A stretch of 26,661 bases of DNA, taken from contig JALUNR010000151.1 in the NCBI GenBank assembly GCA_027055005.1, positions 1 through 26,661 on the forward strand, in the 5' to 3' direction. The notes under the pieces are model-generated. The model ran no database searches, had not been told where the DNA came from, and saw nothing but the letters and a program-made list of their open reading frames with translations. Made by a program: the position numbers and the translations under genes. This stretch comes from Campylobacterales bacterium (lineage in GTDB: Bacteria > Campylobacterota > Campylobacteria > Campylobacterales > QNZT01). Shown here piece by piece: positions 1-7,708 of this stretch. Within the stretch, counting starts at the first letter, position 1, and every line of letters begins with the position of its first letter.

Positions 1-256
1 TTTGTCCTATATTTGTTAGAAGTCTATATCCATCTTTGTCAAGTTCTATCTTCTTAGCTACTTCTTGTATAAAATTAGTCATTTTTGCCATTAATTCAGG
101 CTTAATTTCTTGAAAGTTTTTTACATGGATTTTTGGGATGATCAGTAGGTGTATCGGTGCAATAGGGTTAATATCGTGGAAGGCTAAAAAGTCATCATTT
201 TCTAACTCTATATTCGCGGGGATTTCTTTTTTTACTATTTTACAAAAAAGACACAT
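1..256 (-). CDS. HIT-family (histidine triad) nucleotide-binding protein, N-terminal part
   Basis: The gene reads leftward and runs off the window edge, so only 85 codons plus one base are visible. The protein opens MCLFCKIVKKEIPA, then has a DFLAFHDINPIAPIHLLIIPK stretch; both are typical of the HIT/HINT family of small nucleotide hydrolases and transferases. The catalytic HxHxHxx triad lies about 20-30 residues further on and is outside the window. The ATG at 256 follows an AAGGA ribosome site about 5 bp upstream. The gene is divergent from pheS, and a HIT gene beside pheS is also what I remember from Campylobacter jejuni (Cj0898). The CxxC near the N-terminus is common in bacterial HIT proteins and may hold zinc. 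The substrate cannot be inferred. Confidence 0.9.
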   Translation of the reverse strand, partial: MCLFCKIVKKEIPANIELENDDFLAFHDINPIAPIHLLIIPKIHVKNFQEIKPELMAKMTNFIQEVAKKIELDKDGYRLLTNIGQ

Positions 257-350
257 ATTATTTTCCTTATTTAAAATTTTTTTTATCATCAATTATATTT
301 TAATCTTTCTTTTAATAAAATGATTTTTACTAATTTATTAAGGTGTTTGA
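257..350. promoter_or_regulatory. Divergent promoter region between HIT gene and pheS
   Basis: This is a very AT-rich intergenic stretch. On the minus strand a perfect TATAAT (292-297) would start the HIT transcript near 285. On the plus strand TATATT (294-299) and TAAAAT (316-321) are possible -10 boxes for pheS; its ribosome site is AAGG near 340-343. No clear -35 is visible, which is usual for sigma-70 promoters in Campylobacterota. These are pattern matches only. Confidence 0.45.
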
Positions 351-1343
351 ATGAAAGAGTTAGAAGAGAAAATATCAAATTCTAAAAATCTTAAAGAGAT
401 TGAGGAAGTTCGTATAGAAATATTTGGTAAAAAGGGAGTTTTAGCAACCCAGTTTGCTAAGATGAAAGATATTCCAAATGAAGAGAAGAAAGATTTTGCT
501 AAAAACTTAAATATTTTAAAAGCAAATTTGCAAAAGCTTTTTGAGTTAAAAAAAGAAGAGCTTTATCTTAAACATTTAGAACAAACTTTAAAAGAAAAAG
601 CAGTAGATGTTAGTAGTTTTAAATACCAAGGGGAGAGTGGAGCACTTCATCCTGTTAATTTTACAATGGATAGAATAATAGATTATTTTGTAAGTATGAA
701 TTTTGAAGTAGCTGAAGGACCTTTGGTTGAAGATGATTTTCATAACTTTCAGGCACTAAATCTTCCAGAATATCATCCAGCGAGAGAGATGCAAGATACT
801 TTTTATTTAGATAATGGATTAGTTTTAAGAACTCATACTTCACCTGTTCAAATAAGATATATGAAAAAAAATAGACCTCCTTTTAAAATGATAAGTCCAG
901 GTGCTGTTTTTAGAAAAGATATGGATTTAACTCATACTCCTATGTTTCATCAAGTAGAAGCACTTGTTGTAGCAAAGGAGGCTGAAGTTAGTTTTGCAAA
1001 TCTAAAATCGATATTAGTGGATTTTTTAAGATATATGTTTGGAGATGTTAATGTTAGATTTAGACCTAGTTTTTTCCCTTTTACTGAGCCTAGTGCTGAA
1101 GTTGATATAAGTTGTATATTTTGTAAAGGTGAAGGGTGTAGAGTTTGTTCTCATACTGGATGGTTAGAAGTATTAGGAAGTGGTATGGTAGATCCAAATG
1201 TCTTTAAAGCAGTGGAGTATGAGGGTATGAGTGGTTATGCTTTTGGTATAGGTGTTGAGAGATTTGCTATGCTCATACATAGGATAGGTGATTTGAGAAG
1301 TTTATTTGAAGGTGATATAAGATTATTGGAGCAGTTTAGATGA
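351..1343 (+). CDS. pheS: Phenylalanine--tRNA ligase alpha subunit
   Basis: Catalytic subunit of the cytoplasmic (alpha-beta)2 enzyme that charges tRNA-Phe. The 330-residue product has an N-terminal coiled coil (about 1-90) that grips tRNA, then the class II aminoacylation core. Visible class II signatures are the motif-2 region MISPGAVFRKDMDLTHTPMF with MFHQVEALVV, and the FPFTEPSAEVDIS segment. Near the end, GIGVERFAMLIHRI holds the motif-3 arginine. Four cysteines (C255, C258, C263, C266) form a CxxC-x4-CxxC knuckle before GWLEVLGSGMVDPNVF; many bacterial PheS proteins have such a knuckle and E. coli does not. The start ATG follows an AAGG site. The stop overlaps pheT by ATGA, so the two subunits are probably translationally coupled. 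Confidence 0.98.
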   Translation: MKELEEKISNSKNLKEIEEVRIEIFGKKGVLATQFAKMKDIPNEEKKDFAKNLNILKANLQKLFELKKEELYLKHLEQTLKEKAVDVSSFKYQGESGALHPVNFTMDRIIDYFVSMNFEVAEGPLVEDDFHNFQALNLPEYHPAREMQDTFYLDNGLVLRTHTSPVQIRYMKKNRPPFKMISPGAVFRKDMDLTHTPMFHQVEALVVAKEAEVSFANLKSILVDFLRYMFGDVNVRFRPSFFPFTEPSAEVDISCIFCKGEGCRVCSHTGWLEVLGSGMVDPNVFKAVEYEGMSGYAFGIGVERFAMLIHRIGDLRSLFEGDIRLLEQFR

Positions 1344-3616
1344 TAGTTACAAGAGAGTGGTTAAACGAGTGGATTGATTTAAGTGATATAAGTAGTGAAG
1401 AGATTTGTAAAAAATTAAACTCTAGTGGATTGGAAGTTGATAGTTTAGTAAAACAGAGAGTTCCAGAAGGTGTTGTTGTTGGAAAAGTTATTGAGTGTGA
1501 AAAACACCCTGATGCTGATAAGTTAAATGTAACAAAGGTAGATATTGGGGATGAAGTTTTACAAATAGTTTGTGGAGCTAAAAATGTTTCCTATGGACAA
1601 TTTGTAGCAGTTGCTACTATTGGGACAGTTTTAGGTGAAGGCTTTGAAATAAAAAAAGCAAAGCTTAGAGGTGTAGAGTCAAATGGTATGATTTGTTCTT
1701 CAAGTGAAATAGGACTTATAAAAACAAATGATGGGATAATGGTACTTGATGATAGTATTGGTTTACTTGAACTTGGAAAAAATCTAAGTGAGTATCCTCT
1801 CTTAAATGATGATATCATAGAAATAGAGCTCACTGCAAATAGGGGAGATTGTTTAAGTATCTTTGGTGTTGCTAGAGATTTAAGTGCTGTTCTTGATAGA
1901 GAGTTAAAAACTAAAGATTATTTAATAGCTGAAGATAGAAGAGGTATAGGAAGAGCACTTGAGCTTGATACAAAGACAAGAGTTGATTGTATTTTAAAAT
2001 ATTTATTTTTTGAAAAAGATATCTTAAAAACCAATTTTTTAACTTCCTTTAGGCTTTATATGGTTGGTGAAGAGTTAAGTTGTGATGTTAAAAATAGTAT
2101 TAAGTATGTAACTCATGAAAGTGGAGTAATACTAAGAGTATATGATTTTGATAAATTTAATACTGATGAAAATAAAAGAGCAACTTTAGAATTAAAAAAA
2201 GATGATGATGGAGTTGACAGAGTATATAACGATGGTAAAGTTATAACAGAGATTGGTTTAAATCAAAATCCTAATTATTGTGTAAATGAAAATAGTACAA
2301 ATATTTTAGTAGAGGCTAGTTTTATATTGCCTGATGTTGTATCTAAGTTAAGATTTAAAAATAAACTTAAAACGGATGAATTATACTATAAAAGTAGTCG
2401 TGGTAGTGAGAGTGATTTAAAGTTTGGATTTGAACTTTTGTGTGATAAGATTTCTTCTACTGCGATAGTATATAGTGGCTATGATGAAACATTTAATGAA
2501 TTTGAAGAAGAGATTGTCCAAGTTGATGAAGGGTTTATATCATCATTTATTGGTGAAGATATAGATGATACTTTAGTTATATCAGTTTTACAAAAGTTAG
2601 GTTTTGATGTTGATTTTAGAGGGGAATTTTTTGTTATAAAAGTTCCTCTTTTTAGAAGTGATGTTAAAAATAAACAAGATATAGTTGAAGAGATAGTAAG
2701 AATAATAGGTATAGATAATATAAAAGCAAAACCTTTGTGTTTCAGTGAAAGAGTTGTTTTAAATACTCAATATGAAAAAATAAAAAAGAGAAGATATTAT
2801 AAAAATAAAGCTGTTGGATGTGGGTATTTTGAAAATATTTCATATGTATTTGGCAATAAAAGTGAAATGCAAGAGTATGGCTTTGATGTTGTAGATAGTG
2901 ATATAGCAAATCCCATAAATATAGAGTTAAATACACTAAGAACGACTATTTGTTTAAATCTTTTAAAAGCAGCTAGTTTAAATGCAAAAAATGGAAGAAA
3001 AGAGATAAAACTTTTTGAACTAGGGTATGTTTTTAGAAAAGACTTAAAGGATATGGAAAAATTTAGTTTTATACTTAGTGGAGATAAAAGTTTTGCAGAT
3101 ATTGCTAAAAATCTTTTTTCCATAGTTGGTGAGTGTGATTTAAAAAGTGATACACCTGAAGTTACTCTTTTCAATCCTTATGAATATGCAAAAGTTTTTA
3201 TTGATGATATAGAGGTTGGTTTTATTGGAAGAATTCATTTGGAAGTAGAGAAAAAATATTCTTTAAAAAATAGTTATATTTGTGAGTTGGATTTTAATCT
3301 TTTAAGAAGTGGGATAATACATGCAAAATCATACTCTAAGTTTCAAGCATCTACAAAAGATTTATCATTTTTAGTACCAAGTGATATGAAATATGAAGTA
3401 ATAGATGATATTTTAAAAGAAATTGTACCTGAAAATATAGTATCTTTTTATCCAACTGATACTTATTCTTCTGATGATTTAGAAGGTAATAAAAGTATTA
3501 CTATAAGATTTGTTTTACAGGAAATGGATAAAACATTAAGTGATGAAGACATAAAAAATGCTATGAATATAGTACAAAATGGATTAAAAGAGAAGTTAGG
3601 ATTAGAACTTAGATGA
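1340..3616 (+). CDS. pheT: Phenylalanine--tRNA ligase beta subunit
   Basis: Partner of PheS, carrying the tRNA-binding and proofreading domains. The 758-residue product, slightly shorter than E. coli PheT (about 795), shows an N-terminal EMAP/tRNA-binding domain (about 40-150, with CEKHPDADKLNVTKVDIG). A B3/B4 editing domain (about 205-375), a B5 domain (about 395-475, ending FRSDVKNKQDIVEEIVRIIG), a catalytic-like domain, and a C-terminal FDX-ACB anticodon-binding domain (about 668-757, opening QASTKDLSFLVP) follow. The B3/B4 domain is poorly conserved: the usual GxPxHAFD segment reads GVILRVYDFD, with Arg at the editing His position. The gene overlaps pheS (ATGA) and aroA (ATGA), so it sits mid-operon. 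Family and role are certain; loss of editing is an inference. Confidence 0.97.
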   Translation: MIVTREWLNEWIDLSDISSEEICKKLNSSGLEVDSLVKQRVPEGVVVGKVIECEKHPDADKLNVTKVDIGDEVLQIVCGAKNVSYGQFVAVATIGTVLGEGFEIKKAKLRGVESNGMICSSSEIGLIKTNDGIMVLDDSIGLLELGKNLSEYPLLNDDIIEIELTANRGDCLSIFGVARDLSAVLDRELKTKDYLIAEDRRGIGRALELDTKTRVDCILKYLFFEKDILKTNFLTSFRLYMVGEELSCDVKNSIKYVTHESGVILRVYDFDKFNTDENKRATLELKKDDDGVDRVYNDGKVITEIGLNQNPNYCVNENSTNILVEASFILPDVVSKLRFKNKLKTDELYYKSSRGSESDLKFGFELLCDKISSTAIVYSGYDETFNEFEEEIVQVDEGFISSFIGEDIDDTLVISVLQKLGFDVDFRGEFFVIKVPLFRSDVKNKQDIVEEIVRIIGIDNIKAKPLCFSERVVLNTQYEKIKKRRYYKNKAVGCGYFENISYVFGNKSEMQEYGFDVVDSDIANPINIELNTLRTTICLNLLKAASLNAKNGRKEIKLFELGYVFRKDLKDMEKFSFILSGDKSFADIAKNLFSIVGECDLKSDTPEVTLFNPYEYAKVFIDDIEVGFIGRIHLEVEKKYSLKNSYICELDFNLLRSGIIHAKSYSKFQASTKDLSFLVPSDMKYEVIDDILKEIVPENIVSFYPTDTYSSDDLEGNKSITIRFVLQEMDKTLSDEDIKNAMNIVQNGLKEKLGLELR

Positions 3617-4905
3617 GTTATATTGAAGTTAAGGCAATTACTCAAAGTTTTGAAAGAGAGATCGATGCAATAGCAAGTGATAAGTCTATCTCTCACAGAT
3701 GTGCTATATTTTCACTTTTGAGTGATGAGGTATCGCATATAAAAAATTACTTACAAGCAGAGGATACTCTTAACTCTTTAAATATAGTAAAACTTTTGGG
3801 AGCCAAGATAAAAAGAGAAGGTAAAGAAGTTTGGATAACTCCACCAAAAGAGATAGTTGAGCCACCTTTTATACTTGATTGTGGAAATAGTGGTACTGCT
3901 ATAAGGCTTTTTATGGGATTTTTAGCTTCTTATAAAGGTTTTTTTGTACTGCATGGTGATGAGTATTTGGCAAAAAGACCCATGCGAAGGGTAGCTGATC
4001 CACTAAGAAGTATAGGTGCAAATATAGATGGAAGAAAAAATGGAGAGTTAGCTCCTATAAGCATCAGAGGAGCTAAACTTGATGGATTTAGATATGAAAG
4101 TTCTATTGCATCGGCTCAAGTTAAAAGTGCGATGATATTAGCAGGATTAAATGCAAAAAAAACTTCTTTTTATAAAGAGAGTGAATTAAGTCGTGATCAT
4201 AGTGAGAGAATGTTAACTGGTATGGGAGCTAAGTTAAAAATGCAAGAAGATGGTTTTATAAAAATAGAGCCTTTAAATTCTCCCTTGAAAGCTTTAGATA
4301 TAACAGTTCCATCAGATCCTTCAAGTGGTTTTTTCTTTGCTGTTTTAGCTGCTATTACTCCTAATTCTAAGGTAACTATAAAAAATACAACTCTAAATCC
4401 AACAAGAGTAGAAGCTTATGAAATATTAAAGCAAATGGGAGCAGATGTAGAGTTTGTTCAAAAAGAAAATATATATGAGCCAATAGGAGATATTGTTATA
4501 AGGGCAAAAGAATTAAATGCAGTTACTATTAGTGAAAATATTTCATGGCTTATAGATGAACTTCCAGCACTTTCAATAGCTATGGCAGTTGCAGATGGAA
4601 AAAGTATCGTTAAAAATGCAAAAGAACTTAGAGTTAAAGAGAGTGATCGTATATCAACTGTTGTTCAAAATCTTCAAAAATGTGGTATTGAAGTTTATGA
4701 AAGAGAAGATGGGTATGAAATAGTTGGTGGAGAAATCAAAAGTGCTGTTGTGGATAGTTATGGAGATCATAGAGTAGCTATGAGTTTTTTGATAGCTGGA
4801 AGTAGATGCAATATAAGGGTAGAAGATGTGGAGTGTATAAAAACTTCATTTCCTAATTTTACTAAAATTTTGAGTGAGTTTTGTGAGGTGAAAGTTGGAG
4901 ATTAG
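3613..4905 (+). CDS. aroA: 3-phosphoshikimate 1-carboxyvinyltransferase (EPSP synthase)
   Basis: Sixth step of the shikimate pathway: joins phosphoenolpyruvate to shikimate 3-phosphate in the cytoplasm. The 430-residue product matches the usual family length. Visible signatures are the N-terminal SDKSISHRCAIFSLL, then LDCGNSGTAIRLFMGFL. The substrate-binding AKRPMRRVADPL follows. Further on are SAQVKSAMILAGL, SDPSSGFFFAVLAA, the catalytic DELPALSIAMA, RVKESDRI and the C-terminal YGDHRVAMSF. All key residues appear present. In the signature GNSGTAIRL, Ala is next to the conserved Thr and Arg, as in class I/II enzymes. The ATG overlaps the pheT stop, and the end overlaps ispH by 11 bp. Transcription is probably with pheST. 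Confidence 0.97.
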   Translation: MSYIEVKAITQSFEREIDAIASDKSISHRCAIFSLLSDEVSHIKNYLQAEDTLNSLNIVKLLGAKIKREGKEVWITPPKEIVEPPFILDCGNSGTAIRLFMGFLASYKGFFVLHGDEYLAKRPMRRVADPLRSIGANIDGRKNGELAPISIRGAKLDGFRYESSIASAQVKSAMILAGLNAKKTSFYKESELSRDHSERMLTGMGAKLKMQEDGFIKIEPLNSPLKALDITVPSDPSSGFFFAVLAAITPNSKVTIKNTTLNPTRVEAYEILKQMGADVEFVQKENIYEPIGDIVIRAKELNAVTISENISWLIDELPALSIAMAVADGKSIVKNAKELRVKESDRISTVVQNLQKCGIEVYEREDGYEIVGGEIKSAVVDSYGDHRVAMSFLIAGSRCNIRVEDVECIKTSFPNFTKILSEFCEVKVGD

Positions 4906-5725
4906 AAAGGCAAAAAGTTATGGATTTTGTTTTGGTGTAAAAAGAGCTATAAAAATAGCTGAAGAGTTAAAAAATGCAACTACGATAGGTCCTTTAATAC
5001 ATAACAATGAAGAGATAAATAGACTAAAAAGAGATTTTAATGTAAATACTATCAACTCTTTTGAAGAACTTGGAAGTGTAAAAAAAGCGATTATTAGAAC
5101 TCATGGTATAGAAAAGCAAAATCTTGAGAAGTTAAAACAGAGTGATATAGAACTTGTTGATGCAACATGTCCATATGTTACAAGTCCTCAAAAAATAGTT
5201 GAAAGTATGAGTAATGATGGATATCAAATAGTTATTTTTGGAGATGAAAAACATCCTGAGGTGAAAGGTGTTAGAAGTTATAGTACAACTACCCCAATAG
5301 TAGTTGGTAGTGTTGAAGAATTAAAATATAAAAAGATAAAAAGAAAAGTAGCAGTTGTTGCTCAAACTACAAAAAAGGTAAGTGAATTTCAAAAAGTTAT
5401 AGATTATTTAACTCCTATTTCAAGAGAGGTTAGGGTTTTTAATACTATCTGTAATGCTACTTTTGAAAATCAGGATGCAGTAAGAGAACTATCAAGTGAA
5501 GCTGATGTTATGATAATAATAGGTGGGAAAAATTCTTCAAATACAAAAGAATTATATAATATTTCTAAAACTAATTGCCTCTCAAGTTATCACATAGAAA
5601 ATGAAAAAGAATTGGATAAAAAATGGTTTTTAAATAAAAATTTGTGTGGAATTAGTGCTGGTGCTTCTACTCCTGATTGGATAATAAATAGTGTCATAAG
5701 TAAAATAAAAGAAATTTGTGTATAA
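4895..5725 (+). CDS. ispH: 4-hydroxy-3-methylbut-2-enyl diphosphate reductase
   Basis: Last enzyme of the non-mevalonate (MEP) isoprenoid pathway; it makes IPP and DMAPP using a [4Fe-4S] cluster. The 276-residue product carries the three cluster cysteines: C12 in YGFCFGVKRA, C92 in DATCPYVTSP and C186 in NTICNATFENQ. Also seen are IRTHGIEK, GDEKHPEVKG and SAGASTPDWII, all typical of IspH/LytB. The start is TTG at 4895: an in-frame stop at 4889-4891 leaves no upstream alternative, and GAGG at 4885-4888 sits 6 bp before it. It overlaps aroA by 11 bp, so expression is probably translationally coupled. The rare start may lower its level relative to aroA. The isoprenoid products feed menaquinone and cell-wall lipid carriers. 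Confidence 0.97.
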   Translation: MEIRKAKSYGFCFGVKRAIKIAEELKNATTIGPLIHNNEEINRLKRDFNVNTINSFEELGSVKKAIIRTHGIEKQNLEKLKQSDIELVDATCPYVTSPQKIVESMSNDGYQIVIFGDEKHPEVKGVRSYSTTTPIVVGSVEELKYKKIKRKVAVVAQTTKKVSEFQKVIDYLTPISREVRVFNTICNATFENQDAVRELSSEADVMIIIGGKNSSNTKELYNISKTNCLSSYHIENEKELDKKWFLNKNLCGISAGASTPDWIINSVISKIKEICV

Positions 5726-5726
5726 T
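5721..5726 (+). promoter_or_regulatory. Candidate -10 box for rpsA
   Basis: A perfect TATAAT overlaps the stop codon of ispH. It would start a transcript near 5733 with a leader of about 27 nt carrying AAGGA before the rpsA ATG. A separate strong promoter for ribosomal protein S1 inside this operon makes biological sense. No convincing -35 box was found. Confidence 0.5.
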
Positions 5727-5759
5727 GCGGATAAAATTTTAAAATGATAAAGGAAAAGA

Positions 5760-7460
5760 ATGTTGAATGAGGTGAACACTAAGGTTCTAAATAAGAGTGA
5801 GATAGAGAGTATGGATTTAGGTGATGAAGATAATTTTGCAGCGATGTTTGAGGAGTCTTTAAAGTCTGATAAAGGTGGTAGTTTAGTTACTGGTAAAATA
5901 GTAAAAATTGCTGAGGATGAAGAGAGTATTTTAGTAGATGTTGGCAAAAAGCAAGAAGGCTTATTGTATAAAAGTGAAATAACGGATAAAGATGGAAATC
6001 TTTTGTTTAATGTTGGTGATGAAATAGAAGTAGTTATAAATGGTTATAAAAATGAAAGACCATATCTTTCTCATAAAAAAGCTTTGAAAGTGAAAAAGAC
6101 TGAAGAATTTTTGGCTAACTATGATGAAGATAGTAATGAAGAAATAATAGTAAATGGTGTGATTATTGGTAAAAATAAGGGTGGTTACATAGTTGAAGAT
6201 GAAAATAATTTAGAATATTTTATGCCAAGAAGTCAAGCTTACTTAAAAGATTCAAATACTCTAATAGGTAAAAAAGTAAAAGCAAAAGTTATAAAAGTAG
6301 ATAAAGATAGTAAATCGATAGTGATTTCAAGAAAAGTTTTAATAGAAGCTGAAAAAGAGAAAAGAAAAGAGATCGTAGAAGCATTACTTGCTAAAGATGA
6401 ACCAGTAAATGGTGTAGTTAAAAAGATAACTAGTTATGGAATGTTTGTAGATATAGGTGGAATGGATGGCCTTGTTCATTATAGTGAGATAAGTTATAAA
6501 GGACCTGTAAACCCTGCTAAGCATTATGAAGAGGGTGAAGAAGTTTTAGTTAAGCCTATTAGTTATGATGAGAGTAAAAGACATCTTTCATTATCAATAA
6601 AAGCTGCGATGAGTGATCCGTGGGATGATTTAAAAGAACAGTTAGAAGTTGGAGATGCTGTTAAAGTAGAAGTTAGTAATATAGAGCCTTATGGAGTTTT
6701 TGTAGATCTAGGAAATGATATAGAGGGATTTTTACATGTAAGTGAAATTTCTTGGGACAAAAATATCAAACATCCAAAAGATTATCTTGAAGTTGGACAA
6801 GAGGTTGATGTTGATATAGTTGAGCTTGATTTTGAAAAAAGAAAACTTAGAGTTAGTATGAAAAATCTTCTTCCAAAACCATTTGACGAGTTTAAGTCAA
6901 AATATAGAGTTGGAGATGTTGTTAAAGGAGTTGTAACTACTACAACAAACTTTGGTGCATTTATAAAAATAGATCAAGTAGAAGGACTTTTACATAATGA
7001 AGATATCTCTTGGGATAGAGGAGTTAAGTGTAAAGATTTATTAAATGTTGGTGATGAGATTGAAGTTAAGATTATCAAAATTGATTCAGAAAAAGAAAAT
7101 ATTTCTTTAAGTAAAAAAGAACTTGAAGAATCTCCTATACAAAAATTTGCTAAAAATCATAAAAATGGTGATTTACTAAATGTAAAAGTAAGAGATAAAA
7201 AAGATTTTGGTGTTTTTGTAGAAGTAGAAGATGGAGTTGATGCACTTATAAGACTTGAAGATCTAGGTAAAAATCCTGATGAAGTAAATATTGGTGATGA
7301 GTTTGAAGCTGCGATAGTTTTCATAGATAGTGAAAAAAATAGAATAAGACTATCAGTTAGAAGAGTAGCTAGAATAAAAGAACAACAAGCTATGAATGAG
7401 TTTAATAATGATGATAAAAATACTTTAGGTGATCTTATAGAAGGTCAGTTAAAAAGATAG
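5760..7460 (+). CDS. rpsA: 30S ribosomal protein S1
   Basis: S1 binds mRNA on the small ribosomal subunit and helps start translation. The 566-residue product is close to the usual 550-560 and contains six S1 (OB-fold) repeats at about 40-108, 127-193, 213-280, 298-366, 383-450 and 470-533. Repeats 3-6 are the canonical RNA-binding ones, with signatures such as YGMFVDIGGMDGLVH, YGVFVDLG, FGAFIKIDQVEGLLH and FGVFVEVEDGVDALI; repeats 1 and 2 are more diverged, as in other S1 proteins that use them for ribosome docking. AAGGA lies 5 bp before the ATG. The gene is 34 bp after ispH with its own TATAAT upstream. The position after ispH matches Campylobacter. No truncation is visible. Confidence 0.97.
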   Translation: MLNEVNTKVLNKSEIESMDLGDEDNFAAMFEESLKSDKGGSLVTGKIVKIAEDEESILVDVGKKQEGLLYKSEITDKDGNLLFNVGDEIEVVINGYKNERPYLSHKKALKVKKTEEFLANYDEDSNEEIIVNGVIIGKNKGGYIVEDENNLEYFMPRSQAYLKDSNTLIGKKVKAKVIKVDKDSKSIVISRKVLIEAEKEKRKEIVEALLAKDEPVNGVVKKITSYGMFVDIGGMDGLVHYSEISYKGPVNPAKHYEEGEEVLVKPISYDESKRHLSLSIKAAMSDPWDDLKEQLEVGDAVKVEVSNIEPYGVFVDLGNDIEGFLHVSEISWDKNIKHPKDYLEVGQEVDVDIVELDFEKRKLRVSMKNLLPKPFDEFKSKYRVGDVVKGVVTTTTNFGAFIKIDQVEGLLHNEDISWDRGVKCKDLLNVGDEIEVKIIKIDSEKENISLSKKELEESPIQKFAKNHKNGDLLNVKVRDKKDFGVFVEVEDGVDALIRLEDLGKNPDEVNIGDEFEAAIVFIDSEKNRIRLSVRRVARIKEQQAMNEFNNDDKNTLGDLIEGQLKR

Positions 7461-7468
7461 TATAAAAA

Positions 7469-7708
7469 ATGAAAAAGAGTGAACTTCTTTTGCTCTTTAC
7501 TACCATAATAATAAGTGTTGTGATACTTGTCATGGCACTTTTTTATTTTATAAAACCATCTAAAAATAGTATTTTGATTAATGATAAAGATAGTATAAAA
7601 AAAGAAATAAAACAAAAAAACAATGACGGATGGATTGATAAAATTTCAAAAAAAAATAAAACATTTTCATATCCAGTTGTTATATATAAGATTATTGAAG
7701 GGGAATAA
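7469..7708 (+). CDS. Small single-helix membrane protein of unknown function
   Basis: The 79-residue product starts with two lysines, then a hydrophobic helix (about 6-28, LLLLFTTIIISVVILVMALF), then a Lys/Asp-rich hydrophilic tail of about 50 residues. This is the pattern of an inner-membrane protein anchored at its N-terminus, with the tail probably in the periplasm. I recognise no domain. It starts 8 bp after rpsA with no clear ribosome site, and its TAA is immediately followed by the serA ATG, so translation of the three is likely coupled. A small uncharacterised gene lies between rpsA and serA in Campylobacter jejuni too (Cj0892c, from memory), which argues that it is real. Function unknown. 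Confidence 0.8.
   Translation: MKKSELLLLFTTIIISVVILVMALFYFIKPSKNSILINDKDSIKKEIKQKNNDGWIDKISKKNKTFSYPVVIYKIIEGE

Noticed and set aside
2797..3174. Minus-strand open frame of 125 codons inside pheT
   Set aside because: It lies fully within a clear pheT domain, has no ribosome site and low-complexity content; a shadow frame.
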